Source: Pithys albifrons albifrons | Lineage: Eukaryota > Chordata > Aves > Passeriformes > Thamnophilidae | Direction: 5' to 3' | Assembly: GCF_047495875.1 (NCBI RefSeq) | Contig: NC_092497.1 | Coordinates: 70,550,134-70,614,133, forward strand | Length of the DNA stretch: 64,000 nt | Shown here: positions 52,290 to 64,000 of the stretch, piece by piece | Layout of the letters: each line of letters starts with the position of its first letter | Numbering within the stretch: the stretch's first letter is position 1 | Translations under genes and position numbers: made by a program | Notes under the pieces: model-generated | Databases searched by the model: none | The model's input: only the letters and a program-made list of their open reading frames with translations | Told to the model about the DNA's origin: nothing

Positions 52290-52626
52290 TGGAAGTACAT
52301 TTCACAGGTTTGGAAGGGACTTCTGGAGATCATCCAGCCCAACCACCCTAGGCAATCACCTAGAGCAGGTTACACAGGAATGTGACCAGGTGGATTTTAA
52401 ATGTCTCCAGAGAGGGAGACTCCATGACCTCCCTGGGCAGCTGTTCCAGTGCTCTGACACCCCCAATGTAAAGAAGTTCTTCCTCATTGAAGTGGAACTT
52501 CTTTTGTTCAATGTTATGACCGTTGCTCCTCATCCTGTTGCTGGACACCACTGAACAGAGTCTGGCACCATCCTCTTGCTACCCACCTTTGAGATATTTA
52601 TGTGTATTGATGAGATCCCCTCCTAG
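52290..52626 (-). mobile_element. CR1 LINE 3' fragment, minus strand
   Basis: The + strand reads TTTGGAAGGGACTTCTGGAG, ATCATCCAGCCCAACC, CCTAGAGCAGGTTACACAGG, GGGAGACTCCATGACCTCCC and TTGAGATATTTATGTGTATT, the reverse complement of a CR1 3' end. It ends abruptly at about 52626. It belongs to a different CR1 subfamily from the piece 450 bp upstream, judging from the different 3' UTR words. Confidence 0.9.
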
Positions 52627-55600
52627 TCACTATTTGGAACATAGTATTCAAAGTATTCTGTATTCTGCCTTGTATAAAGCAATACAATTTTTTGCCAAAG
52701 TATGGTGTGATCATGTAACTAAACCCAGTATTCTAAAGCATTCATATCCAGAGGAAGAAATGGACAGTGTAAGGACATGCATCTTATTTTTAAGATAGCT
52801 GTTACTTCAGAATTCACCAATGACTATGTCAAAAATCTTCTGACTTAACCACATTTTATAGATAGCTGAGCAATATGGAAAATTGTAGCTCTTTCACTTG
52901 AAGCTTAGGAAGGCAGAAACAGGTGTTCAGGCTTACTAACATTTTTTATTCATGTTGCATATAAAAATACCCAGGATATTAGGACAAATTAAAGCATAGA
53001 GATGTTAGAAAGCTTGCATTTAAATAGTGGTGCATAAATGAATTACTTGGAGTTCTTGAATTGTGTGCTTATATAAGATACAGTTTGCTTCTTGTTTTGT
53101 TATTCTTCATGTCTAGGACCATTTTTATGCTTGGTAGTTATCCCTTGCTTTGAATTATTTTATGCTTTATTTAGAACAGAAATTGGTAACTATGTGTATG
53201 TTATTCTGATTCATGCAATGAACGTGGGGCTCTTAGATACCACCTTGATGCACACAAACATGATAATGAGTTGAGTTGTTTTGCAATGGTAGGAAATGTT
53301 TGTGAAACCCATTTAATGTAGTATTCAACTTATCAGAAGGCTTGCTTAATAACTCTCATTTATAATAATGGTCTATTATGTATGAAGGTAAGGATATATT
53401 CCGTGTATCTGCGTTGCACTTTATGCAGAGGTTTGTGAGTGGCATACTCCTGTTAAGGTGCTTGTCTAGTTTTCTTATGTTCTCTCCTCCTTCAGAAAAC
53501 CAGTAATGCCTTAGAACAACTCTGTGAACTCAAAGCTATACATCTATATCATACCTTTCTCATACGTCTCTGAATTATGGAATAAAGAAAGAAGAAATTG
53601 CTTCCACAGCATCTTTTTAGGTGTTATTACCCCTATGTATCCTGGAAAAGGTTTGGATAAAACCCATTCAGTATATAAGAATTTTATTAATCACAACTTT
53701 GAACTTTGGGGTTGTTTTGATTTGACAGATTGAACAACAGTGTGTATTTTCCCCTTTAATTGATGTATCTTCATCTTTTTTTGCCTGAGAGTGGTCTAAT
53801 TCCTGCTTTGGAAATAGTTTCTAGCCCGACTTTACCTGTGAATCTTCTGCACAAGCAAATTACAGCCCCATATATCCTCTCTGAACTTTTTCAGCTGTAA
53901 CTTTCCATAATTTCGTAAGTGGCTTCAGTTTCATGACTGCACCTCTTCACACTGTCATCCTTTTAGAAAAGTTTTGTCTTACTCCCTACCTTATAGCAGT
54001 AAAATATTATATTTTTTTATGTTAGTGTCAGTTTATCTCAGTTCCAATACATTGATTAACTTTCCTGAGAATCTGCTACTGCTGCTGTCCAGAACATTAT
54101 GGGACAAGTGATTTTCTGACTTTGGTAATCTGAGAAAAATATGTGGATTTAAAGTGTTTAAGAGATGGGATTACAAAGTAATAGTTACAAGCAAAATGAT
54201 TCCTGAATCATGTCATTTGGGAGATCTGTGCTGTTTGCAGACCATTTTTCTGTATTTTACATGGTTGTATCAGGTAAGCTGGAAATTGAAAATTTACGCT
54301 CCAATCTGATAAAAACCAGCTTAAATCTTAAAAGTGTTTTGTGTTTTTCTCCGTCTCATTTATATTAGGAACAACATTGACCTCGTCATAACCAAATTGA
54401 TAACATTTTCCATCTTGCCCTGGCTTACAGGGAGATTTTGGGATAGAAACAAAGAAATAGATTTGAACCTTTTGCTGGTTCTTCTTGTGACATGAATGCC
54501 ACCAATATTTGCATAGCTTCCTTTTCCAATTTGTTCTTTCCATCACAAATTCCCTAACTGAGAAACCCTCAGTGCCCACCAATCTTTGTTTGAGAGTACC
54601 TGGTGTCAGAAGGCAGACACATCATGGAAGCAGGCTACCTAAGAAAGTGTAGGCATATATAAAGAATCAAACAATACTGTCCAATAGTTTTCAGTCATTA
54701 TATTGGTGAAAGAGACAGATGGACTTTCTTTGGGACATTACAGTGACAAGAATAAGGAGATACGGGACAACATGTCCACTTGGAACCTTATGACTTACAC
54801 CACAGATCTGTGATGAAAGAAAAAAAATACATATATTAGGAGGAGATGAGTGAGCAGTACTAGCTGTAGAGTCAGCTAATTTATTTGTGTAGCAGACAAT
54901 TGCTTATAGTATCTTTTTCCAAACAAACCAGAAAAATGTAAAATGTATAATTTGGAGGACTAAGGGGGAAATTAATAGTACCTTGCCATTATTTGTCTGA
55001 TATTTTGAAATGCTTTCATGGTCCCAAAGTAGAAGTTTGCCTGCCCTAAAATTGTAGAAATGTAGATTGTACCTTTTTATGGCTGTGCTGCTGATTCCTG
55101 TAATACATCAATGATATTATACTTTTCAGCAGTCTTTGCAGTTCTTGCTGGATAACTGTAACTATATTCCCAATTTAATATTCAGATATAAACAAAAAAT
55201 TATCTTTACTGTGCAAATGAGAAATGCCTTTGGGATATGTAAAAGCCTCCAGGTATTTTCAAACAAGTCATTGTAAAACTACTACTCATGTTAGTATACT
55301 TTCCAGCTACTTTAAATACAATTGATCTCAGTATTATGTAAAGAGCACGCTATTTCTAGTTCACTGCCTTTTTTCATGATTTGAAAAACATGCTAGAAAA
55401 TACCGCTTACTAGGTAAATTGTAAACTGTAATGAAGCTGGAGTTCAGATGAGAGTGTCAAAGGTTTTGAAATATTTTTGCAAACTACAGAGCTCTGCTTC
55501 AAGACTCTCCTTCTGTACATGAGATCTTGATAAGTCAACAGACTAATTTTCCTCTAGGGCTTCTACCTGACTTCTCTCCTTTCTTCTGGAAGAGGATGTA

Positions 55601-58600
55601 GCAGGATCCATTGATGATCAAACTGTGACAGTCATACGAGACTTGGTAGATGTACATGGGGATTGTATTATGCTAGATGATACCCTTACAGATAGTTATA
55701 TTTGGCAAGCTTGCCTTACATAGATTTTTTTTCCACACCTAAATTTCGACTGTGCTGTGTCTTGCAGGTCTTAAGAAAGAGAAAGAATGGATTTATCATT
55801 TCAGGCCACTCTGAAACAGTGGCAACTTGAATGTTAGTTCTAGTGATTGAGAGTTTCGTTTTTGTTCTTCCTGGAGACTTACACCTGTCTAAAGCTGGGG
55901 AAATGGACAAAAATATGGCTGAAAAGTAAGAGATCATAAATAACCAAAGAATTTTTAGAAAGGTAATTGCAGGAGTTTATGCTGTGGTTTGCAGCATCCT
56001 GTGAACAGCACATTGTGGAAGAAACATTAAACAGGTTGACATAGATTCTTCAGTGATTGACAATATGCAGATGTACGGAAAATGGCAAGTACTTTTAATG
56101 CAAGAGGATAAGTGAATGTACTGTGTGAATGGGCAATATAGATTGCCTATGTTAATTGAAAAACAATTAAAAATCTGTATCTTACATCTTTTGAAGTGGT
56201 GATAAATATTGTGAAGAAGCTTTCTGAAACCATTATTTTGCTGTTGTGTGAATTAACAGGAAACAGAATGACAGGAAGACAAGGAAATAAACAGATCTAA
56301 GCCATTTTTAAATGGCCATTACCACTTTGTCACTCTGAATTTAAAATAAAATGTACTCCCCAGTTATTACCACTCAATAAAGTGGACAGAATAAAAGCAC
56401 ATAACAGTACAACCTTTTTGTATAAGGTCAAATAATTGTGATTTTCCACAGTTAATGAAAGTTTAATATCCTGTTTCATTAAAAATTCTCAGAACATTGA
56501 ACATAAGTCAACATTCCATGGAGAAGAAGGTATTATGCAGTTTGCATGTGTGCATATCTGCATATCGGAGCACAAAATATTGACATGATAATTGCAGTCA
56601 AGCCTGATTGAACAGCAGCCTCTGGGAATTCAGCTGGTGTTGTACCAACTGGATGGCTGCTCAGGACACAGTTTGAAATGCAAGGTGCAAGTTAGCACTT
56701 TATTCAGCACAGGCAGGCATCATTTAAAAATCCTTGGGGGAAACCCTGGTGATGTGCAGATGTTAAAGCAGTCTGTTCTGAAGTGCTGATATTTTGAACA
56801 CTGTAAGAGACTTGTGTATTTTAAATGAAAAATGTTTCCAAAATTATTAGGTGAAAATGTCACTATTTTCTGTAATACTCTAGTATAAAAGTATATTTAA
56901 TATTTTATGTATGTTGCTTAAAATAAGAGCCCTTAAAAATCATCTAATTAATTAATCAAGTTGAAGATGCAAGAAAAATTACATTTTTATAATGATGCCT
57001 TTCCATTTTGATATGTATCATGAAACATAGAATTGGCTCTGTAAATAATTTCCTAAGGAAATAATTTCATTTTCTGTATTTTATTTTTATCTTTAATTGT
57101 TTCTGTAAAGAAACAAAAACAGGTGTATGCAGTTATGTCATAGAAAGGAACTGCTGTCTTAGAAAAGTGCAAAATGTGTGGTATTCATGTAAATTGTTTT
57201 TTGATCCATGCTGTCTGAATCTTTTAGAAGTACTATATGGAAGTATTAAAAGAAAAAAAATTATGTGCATTGATTGTCATTCATCATGAAGTGCAAGGAT
57301 CTTCTAGGAGGTGAAATAAAACTCTTCATAAAATGCAAACTGTTCAACTCTGGGGTTGTGGGTTTTTTTAGCATCTCTTAATACAAAGACACAGTAAGAT
57401 TTCTACGTGGAAAATTAAGGCATAGGCTCTGTTTCTGCTAATCACTGACTGCAGCTGCAAGGATGTGACTGTATTTACAGCAATATTGACAGTCTGATCT
57501 ACAACCTCACTTTGCAGATTGTATTAAATAGAAAATGAATCACCGAACATAGAATGTGTATATTGTGGAAGTCTGTGAAACAGTTGGAAATTGGAGAATA
57601 AGGAGGTAAGGTAATCAAATTAAAGCTGCATCCCACCAACTGATATTTTCTAGCCTTTCTAGTTCTGCAGCCTTTTAATATCTTTCAAAAGGAGCAATGT
57701 TTAAAGAAGCAATTTATTGTAGTTAGAGGTATAGTGTTAAAATGTAGCCATTGCTTTTTTTACCACACTGTCCAGTGTTTGCAGTATAACTGTAATTTTC
57801 TGTTTAAGGCAAAATTTGTATATGTGTTTTAGTCTTGAGGTGGATTTTTTTGGTTGATTGGTTTTGTGATTTTTTTAATCCCACTGTTTGTAAAACTGAA
57901 AGGATGTATTCCATGAAACATGTAAACAGCAAATTAAATTTATTAGTTAAAATTATTTTAATTTGATTGATGTAAGTGTGACATAATGATATATGACTTT
58001 GAGTTACTTTTTCTTGACAACTGGTTAAGTAGTTGTCTGATTAAGACAAGATGGTTCTTTGCCCATACTGCTTTTGCAGAAGATTTTAGGAGAATGTTGT
58101 CTTAGAAACTTCAACAAAGTTCTGGGTTTTAAAATGTTAATTTTTTTATGATTTCATACCTTGTTCTTAGTTAAACATTTCCTCATAGTCTAATGTTTCA
58201 TTTGTGACAAGCCGTTAAAATTGTGCAAAACATTGAAAATGTTATCCTGTTGTAGAAACAAGTAGAGCATAACACAAGAAAAAAATTGTAAGAGAAAAAT
58301 GTCAAGCTTAAGAATATTTTCTCAGTTTCTTCCTTTTTGTGGGAAGCTGAATCTCAATAATCTTTGTAGCTAAATGCATCTGTGTTAAACATTTAAAATA
58401 GGTAGTACTCGTGGGAAAACTGATTGGAGCTTAAAACTTGTACAAATTGACAGCCTCTCTTCACTCCATTTTTCATACTAAAGAAGTCTGCAAATATTCT
58501 TAGCTCACATCATTATTGCTCATCAGTGATTCTAATTAGCTAAACAGGAGTTTGTCTCAGTCATTGATCATCATCAGCTTCTTGACAGTGCTGAATTTCT

Positions 58601-61600
58601 CCCCCCCCATATTCCAGTGGACTTTTTAAAATATGTTTTAAGTACTTAGCAGCTCAATTAATAAAGTTGTTTGAAGATTTTTTTCTTAACATTTTTTACC
58701 CTTCTGAAAAAGAGGAGGTGATTGGTGTAATTCCTATCAAGTCTCACTTCCAAGGTGCAACTGCAGATCCAAATATGCTATGTAAGTTCCAGTAGGTTGT
58801 ACTGTCTTACGTTTCTGTGGGGAACTATCTTGTAATGAGCATCGGCAACAGTCCTATACCTCCAGGAGAAACTGCTGATAAAGTTGTATGTGAGGTTTCA
58901 ATATGTGCTTTAGATTTCTGGCAACATCCATTGTCTGTTTATATTTTGATAATTAGAACATTTTTCTTTAGCTGTGGGTGGCAACGTGTGATTTTGGGAC
59001 ATTGCTGCAGCCTGTGCTATCTAGAAAGCCTGAAAGAAAACCTCATAGAGGAAAAAAGAAAGTACATAAACTTTTCCCACTCATTATGATGATACATCTG
59101 TGTTTATGAACTATGTTCCTTGACATCTTTTTTCAAAGGAGTGTTTGACCATGTATGGGAAAAATCGAAAATTCTGCATTTGACTAGAAATGCACTTTGA
59201 ACCATTAGATAGTGTGTGCCTGTGTTACAGGCATATTTTTACTTTAACAGTGGTCTGGAGTTTTTTCTCTCCAGTCTCAGACTTTATTCTTCAAACATCT
59301 TCCATAGAGCCGTATCCTAAAATCGGAGGGCTCCATAAGTTCTTGACTATCAATAATACACCAGAATTGGCTATATGTATTATATTTCAGAGCAGTTTCT
59401 CCTTACCTTGATTCTTGGTTGGCTTATTCATTTCATTCCTAAAGAAATTAGGAAAAATACATTAAACAAAAACATTATTCTCCCTAACTGTGAAGTTCTT
59501 TAGGGCTGAGAAGTCTATCTAACAAGATTTTCACATCAATTAATGTCTTTGAAAACAAGCTGAATAATAGTTTTCAAGTAATGATTGCATATTGAGTTAG
59601 GAATCTAGCTAATTACCCAGTGTTTGTGTTTAAATGAGTCATTTTTCATGAAAGGCTGACTTTGTAAGAGGAGATGATGGTTGCAGTTGGGAAGATGGTG
59701 GCATATTGTGGCTGGTAGATACAGAATGAATGGTTAAAGAGATGATTTAATAAACACCTGAATTAAAATGGGAAGGGAAATATGTCACTGTGGGAACATA
59801 GAATGAGCAGGACTTGCCAGCCAGGAGTTAAAAGTCAGGACACTTCTGAGAGCTGGAGGCAATGCTATTGAATGGGTCATGGGGCATGTGTGTGTGTGCA
59901 TTTTGTGATATGATTCTTTCTGTGTCTGAACATTACTATTCTAAGTATTTTGTACTAAGGACTTTCTTTGCCTTTTGTCTTCTGAAGCTCTTAGAATTTT
60001 GGATCAACCAGTTGAGTGTGTGTGTGTAATCTTAAATTCTTGAGTTGTCTAGCTGTAATTATGAGCTGAGGAAACTTTGAATGTTATAATACCTAAATTT
60101 TACACGTAGATCAATACAGGTCCATCACTTCCTCAGATACACTGTGGTGTAATGTGCTTATTGGAGAGCGATACTTTCTTCCCAAAATATTTGGGGTTTG
60201 ATTACTGAAACTGCTGTCTCTATCCAGGTAATTAAGTATAAAGAAGTACTGATGTTTTTATATTGAAGTCCAGTTTCGTTCATTTACGTTGTGGAGTAAC
60301 GTAGAGTACCTATCATGATAAATATGTCTGTTTCAGGAACATGCACAAACTTCTGTGATAAGTATTATATGAATAATTGATGCACAGGTATTTTTATTTA
60401 CTACCTCCCACTCTTTAAAGTTGTCTAGTATCTTTTAGTATGAATCACACACTTGCCAGAAAGTCTTTTACCATTTGTAAAACTTGCCTGACAATGTGAC
60501 TTCTGTTAGCTAGATATGTGTTAAAAGCAGGGTGGATAAGTTTCATGAACTGTCATGTTTTGAATCCTGTTTGTTTTTTTGGCTCATGTGCTCAATTTTT
60601 TTTTTCCAAGACGCATCACAGAATAACCTTTGAAATACATCAGATCATTTCGTATTTTCATGGATTTCTGTAATTGCAGTCTACTAGTTTCTATATTTTT
60701 AGGTATTCAAAGATAAACTGTGAAAAACTGTCACTACAGTTTTTGCTGCTCATGTCTTCCTAGCAACCTATCATGACAATTTCTTGATGGTTCTCACTGC
60801 AGGTGATCAGATGCTTTGAGGTCAGGATCGGATGCGCATTTTTCTGTTAGATTCTTTCTCAGCTAAAGTGTTAAATACCTTTCAGACATGAAATGTTTTT
60901 TGGAATACTTCTTGAATATTCACAGACTGACTTTTCTTTGCTTATTACAGCACCTGAATTTTTTTTTTTTTAATGGCATACAGCTACTTAAGACTACTTT
61001 CCCTATATTTTTATTCATCCTAGCTATATGTAACTTAAATGCATATCTTTTCAGGTAGTGTTTTCTGAGTTTTCTTCAAGTCTCACAACACATCCATTCT
61101 GGTATATTTGCAATAGGAGAATGCTGCTTAAACTCCTTGCCTTGAGACCTCAGTTTCCAAAAACCTCATTTGAAATTCCATTCTTTGTTTACTTGGACTA
61201 GATATTTCAGCAGTCATAACACTTTACTGAAAAACCCATGTTACTAGATGGCATGTGACGACCGTGCAGTTTAGTCTTTAAAATCACTACTAACAGAAAA
61301 ATGTGGAGAAAAATAATTCTCCACATGTCTACCATCCTTATTGGTCACTCTTATAAAATGCTTCACCAGATTAAGCCTTTTGTGTGTAGCTGGATAGTTT
61401 CATCCCCTTTAGATCAGATTTACAAACTCATATGTACCACTGTTTCATTCTCTTCCAGCTCTGAAACATTCCCATTTGGTAGAGCAAAAGTTGCACAAGT
61501 AGGATTCTCTGACTTTTATAGATGGCTAATATCAGCTGTGATGAAAGTTTAACTGTACTGTGACAACAGGGCTAATCTGAGTGGGTTTCTTCTGTCATCT

Positions 61601-62413
61601 GTGGTGCTGGGATTGCCTGAAATATTTGGCCATATTTAGGGAACCCAGACCTTTAGTTGCAGGTATATGATAAGAACTCTGGCTTGTGCTAAGGAATCTC
61701 TAAATATTCTTCCTATTGCAACATTTGTTTTCTTTGTGCCTAAAACAAAAGCCAGTAAGGGCATCAATATTTAAAACTCTATTAAGAAATGGTATAACCA
61801 TGAGATGAGATAGTTTGTAAACAAAACGTTTATGACTCATCGGCTAGCCTCTTAACAAGTGTTGCAGAGATAATAGCTCTGCACTTGCTAACCACATTGA
61901 GTGGCTCTGCTCCTCCCTGTTACCCAGTCCTTTTTGTTTTCTCCTGGCAAAAGTTACAGAATCTGTCCACCTGAAAGACAGTAAAGTAATTATCCATGAT
62001 GTTCAAAAGTGTTGTTTCAGATAGAGAAATACCTTGTAACTGAGAGGACTTAACAAACCCAACCATCTTCGTGACTCTACATGGACAAGGAGAAAAAAGC
62101 ATTTTGGTCATTTGTGTCCATGGACACTTTCTGCATTTGGGAAAGAATGAGAGAGATAATTTCAGCTGCTTAAAAATGTGGTTTGAGACCTCTTGATTCT
62201 GTTTCTTTTTGAACAAAGTTGTGTTATCTATTTACAGATGTAATTTGCTGTCACTTGCCATATGCTCCCTGATTAATTCTGCAAGGCCTGTCAGCTTCAG
62301 ATAATTCAATTTTCTCTGCTTTGAAATGACATTCATTATCAGGGCATGAAAAATTCAAGTGATTAACTGCAAATTATGACTAATAAAGTGTCTATTTTTT
62401 TATTTGTTTCCAG

Positions 62414-62498
62414 AGAAAAGCAGAAAGCTGAAGTCAAGGACAGAAGAGTTTCAGAGATTTTAAAAGCCAAAGACAGCAAAATAGAAATCCTAGAACAG
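62414..62498 (+). CDS. CNTLN: Centlein, coding exon 3
   Basis: Acceptor tttccag|A. The first base completes an Arg codon started in exon 2; then 28 codons: EKQKAEVKDRRVSEILKAKD followed by SKIEILEQ, ending CAG|gtttgt, phase 0. It matches the human segment (EKQK.EAKDR.VLEIL..KD.KI.E.EQ) closely, with charged heptads typical of coiled coil. A stronger-looking donor, gtaagt, lies 4 bp downstream at 62503; using it would add 4 bases and change phase. The conserved boundary after EQ favours 62498. The downstream exons of CNTLN lie beyond the window. Confidence 0.9.
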
Positions 62499-62924
62499 GT
62501 TTGTAAGTTGTTTAAATAGAGCAGTTAGCAAAACTCATCATTGACATCACATTTATGTTTCCTAAAATGAGAAGATAGTTTGCTGTTGTGCCTAAAGAAG
62601 AAAGTTGCAAGTGATTCACAGATTATAACCTTCTGATAAAGTATTAAATAAACTGTTCTGAGTTGTTGAAACAGTTGATCTCTTACCTAAAAAGGTGATT
62701 TTAGATGAATCACAGTTAATTGCCTCATTTTGCCCAGTAGGGTAACCTAAACTTGGATTTCAGTCCAGAACAGCTCTGACCATGTTTAGATTTGTAATGT
62801 GCCCATGCTTTGGAAAGATTTGCCATTCTGATGAGAGTAAAAAAATAAATCTGATGCAGCTTCTGCCTGACAAGAGTAGTAGTGTTTCTCCTTTTATTTA
62901 TGAATAAATAAATTAATATTTAAA

Positions 62925-63200
62925 TAAATGCATAGAAAAAATCTATATATTATATATATGATGATATGCAATATATATATATTATTACATAATTGTTTAT
63001 GATATATACTAAATAACAATCATATATTATCTGCATACCATATATAATCTGTATTATATACTTTGTATTTTATATAATTATATACAATATACAATATATT
63101 AGGTATAATATAATGTATTATATTGCATATGATACATAAATGTATGAATATGTAAATCTATATAATTATGAGAATTTTAAATAAAATATAATTATTATTA
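62925..63200. repeat. AT-rich low-complexity tract (TATATA/ATAATATA)
   Basis: Dense TATA, ATAT and TATAATATA words in imperfect palindromic arrangement, with almost no G or C over about 270 bp. Likely a DNA-unwinding, hairpin-prone sequence. No gene. Confidence 0.85.
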
Positions 63201-63437
63201 AATAAAATCCTTTTACTTTGTGTTATATCAGTGGCTGACGTCTTGGTGTGTTGTCACATTCCCGTGGCTTAGGTTGGATGTGTGATGTGTGTTGTGTTTG
63301 CTGCACGCACACACATCATTTTGATAAAGCAGTAATGTATTATTATTACTGCATTTCTACCTAGTCCTTATTAGAAAGACAAAACACCTGTCTAAGATGC
63401 TGATAGGAATATATGTGCAGTAATGTACTTTTAAGTA

Positions 63438-63737
63438 GTGTTGCCTGCTGTGTCAGCTTCTGAAGCTAAAGTGTACATCCCTGTGAGATTGCGCTCCGGT
63501 TTCAGATCAGTTTCCAAAGATGAAACTGCAATTGATCAGAAATCTGAAACTGATGTGATGCATTTACGTCATCCGCATGCAAGTGGAGAGAGGCTGGAAA
63601 ATATAACTAGAACCTCAGAAAAGTGGCAGCCAGAAAAGAGTTTTTTTATACATAAGACTTTTTTCTTGCCACAAGTTTATTGCAAAGTTTCATATTATGT
63701 TAAACATTTTGAATATGATTTAATGTGGAGTATTTAA
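63438..63737 (+). other. Open stretch, possible alternative terminal exon of CNTLN
   Basis: Open from 63435 to the TAA at 63735-63737. It is unusual for this AT-rich intron in having several CpGs (GCGCTCCGG, TTACGTCATCCGC) and a hydrophilic predicted product (for example KDETAIDQKSETD, ASGERLENITRTSEKWQPEK) for about 65 codons, then a hydrophobic tail. A possible acceptor, gcctgctgtgtcag, lies at 63443-63456, and ATTAAA at about 63776 could be a poly-A signal. Joining from the alternative donor at 62503 would keep this frame open; joining from 62498 would not. I recognise no homologue, and no start ATG lies near its beginning. It may equally be a chance open frame or a piece of a retrocopy. 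Confidence 0.25.
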
Positions 63738-64000
63738 ATACGTACCATTCAAAGTTGCAAACAAATGTAGTATGTATTAAAGCACTTCAGGTTTTTGTGT
63801 ATTATTGCACATTTAGTACAAAATGTACTGAAGTTTTCCACTGTACTCTTCCCTTTGTTTCTTTTTTTTCCTCTTAATTTTTGTCTTTTTAATTGGTTGA
63901 TTGGTAACTTTCAATCCTGATAGTCACAACTGGCCTAATCTGGCATATAGATATATTCATTTTAAATGCTGGATGGTATAAATCTTACTCCTTTGAGATT
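63738..64000 (+). other. CNTLN: CNTLN intron 3 (start), no feature seen
   Basis: AT-rich sequence with a pyrimidine run at about 63841-63895 and nothing recognisable. The intron continues beyond the window. Confidence 0.6.

Larger units (their letters stand above)
51103..62413 (+). other. CNTLN: CNTLN intron 2 (11.3 kb)
   Basis: Runs from gtgagt to a T-rich tract ending tttccag|A. It holds a TA/CA microsatellite, two CR1 3' ends near its start and otherwise T-rich unique DNA. I see no exon-like open stretch with good splice sites and recognisable similarity between 52.6 and 62.4 kb. Confidence 0.75.

Noticed and set aside
54328..54582. 84-codon minus-strand open frame with Cys residues, considered as a retroviral envelope or secreted-protein remnant
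   Set aside because: No recognisable motif order, and no LTR or retroviral neighbours nearby.
1..64000. CRISPR arrays, tRNA genes, bacterial-style operons
   Set aside because: No spaced direct repeats of CRISPR type, no tRNA cloverleaf noticed, and the genome is clearly avian nuclear DNA with introns and CR1 repeats.

Overview
This is a piece of a bird nuclear genome. It is AT-rich and intron-rich, and almost all its recognisable interspersed repeats are CR1 LINEs and avian ERVL-type LTRs. The only protein-coding gene I can support is the 5' part of CNTLN (centlein, a centrosome-linker coiled-coil protein) on the + strand: coding exon 1 at 33096-33188, exon 2 at 51016-51102 and exon 3 at 62414-62498. 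The gene runs off the right edge. CNTLN is on human 9p22, a region corresponding to the avian Z chromosome, so the window is probably Z-linked (inference). Within birds I cannot fix the order, though the LTR content suggests a neoavian.

Layout. 1-32 kb is intergenic. It begins in a TA microsatellite, then holds mostly unique AT-rich DNA broken by retroelements: an LTR fragment near 10.7 kb; a CR1 at 15.4-17.4 kb split by a 371-bp insert; a solo ERVL-type LTR at 19.0-19.6 kb followed by a second LTR; a SINE with a 5S-rRNA-derived head at 27.3 kb; and a CR1 inserted into another CR1 at 30.3-32.25 kb. About 150 bp beyond that nest begins the CpG-island promoter of CNTLN (about 32.4-33.3 kb). It contains perfect NRF1 and CRE palindromes and a 48-unit CCCTG/TCCTG minisatellite. 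The 17.8-kb intron 1 carries old CR1 pieces, another copy of the second LTR family and a second copy of the 5S-headed SINE. The 11.3-kb intron 2 carries two CR1 3' ends. After exon 3 lie an AT-rich tract and an open stretch that may be an alternative terminal exon.

Main points of interest: (1) two closely similar, full-length-looking 5S-rRNA-derived SINE copies with target-site duplications and CA/CATA tails instead of poly-A, which suggests a fairly young, RTE-type-mobilised family; (2) a 2-bp deficit inside CNTLN exon 2 that breaks an otherwise well-conserved frame; (3) a promoter minisatellite that gives a long G-quadruplex-capable array on the minus strand, with its variant units concentrated at the gene-proximal end; (4) nested retroelement insertions whose order can be read from their junctions. 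I found no tRNA gene, no CRISPR array and no intact viral or transposon reading frame.
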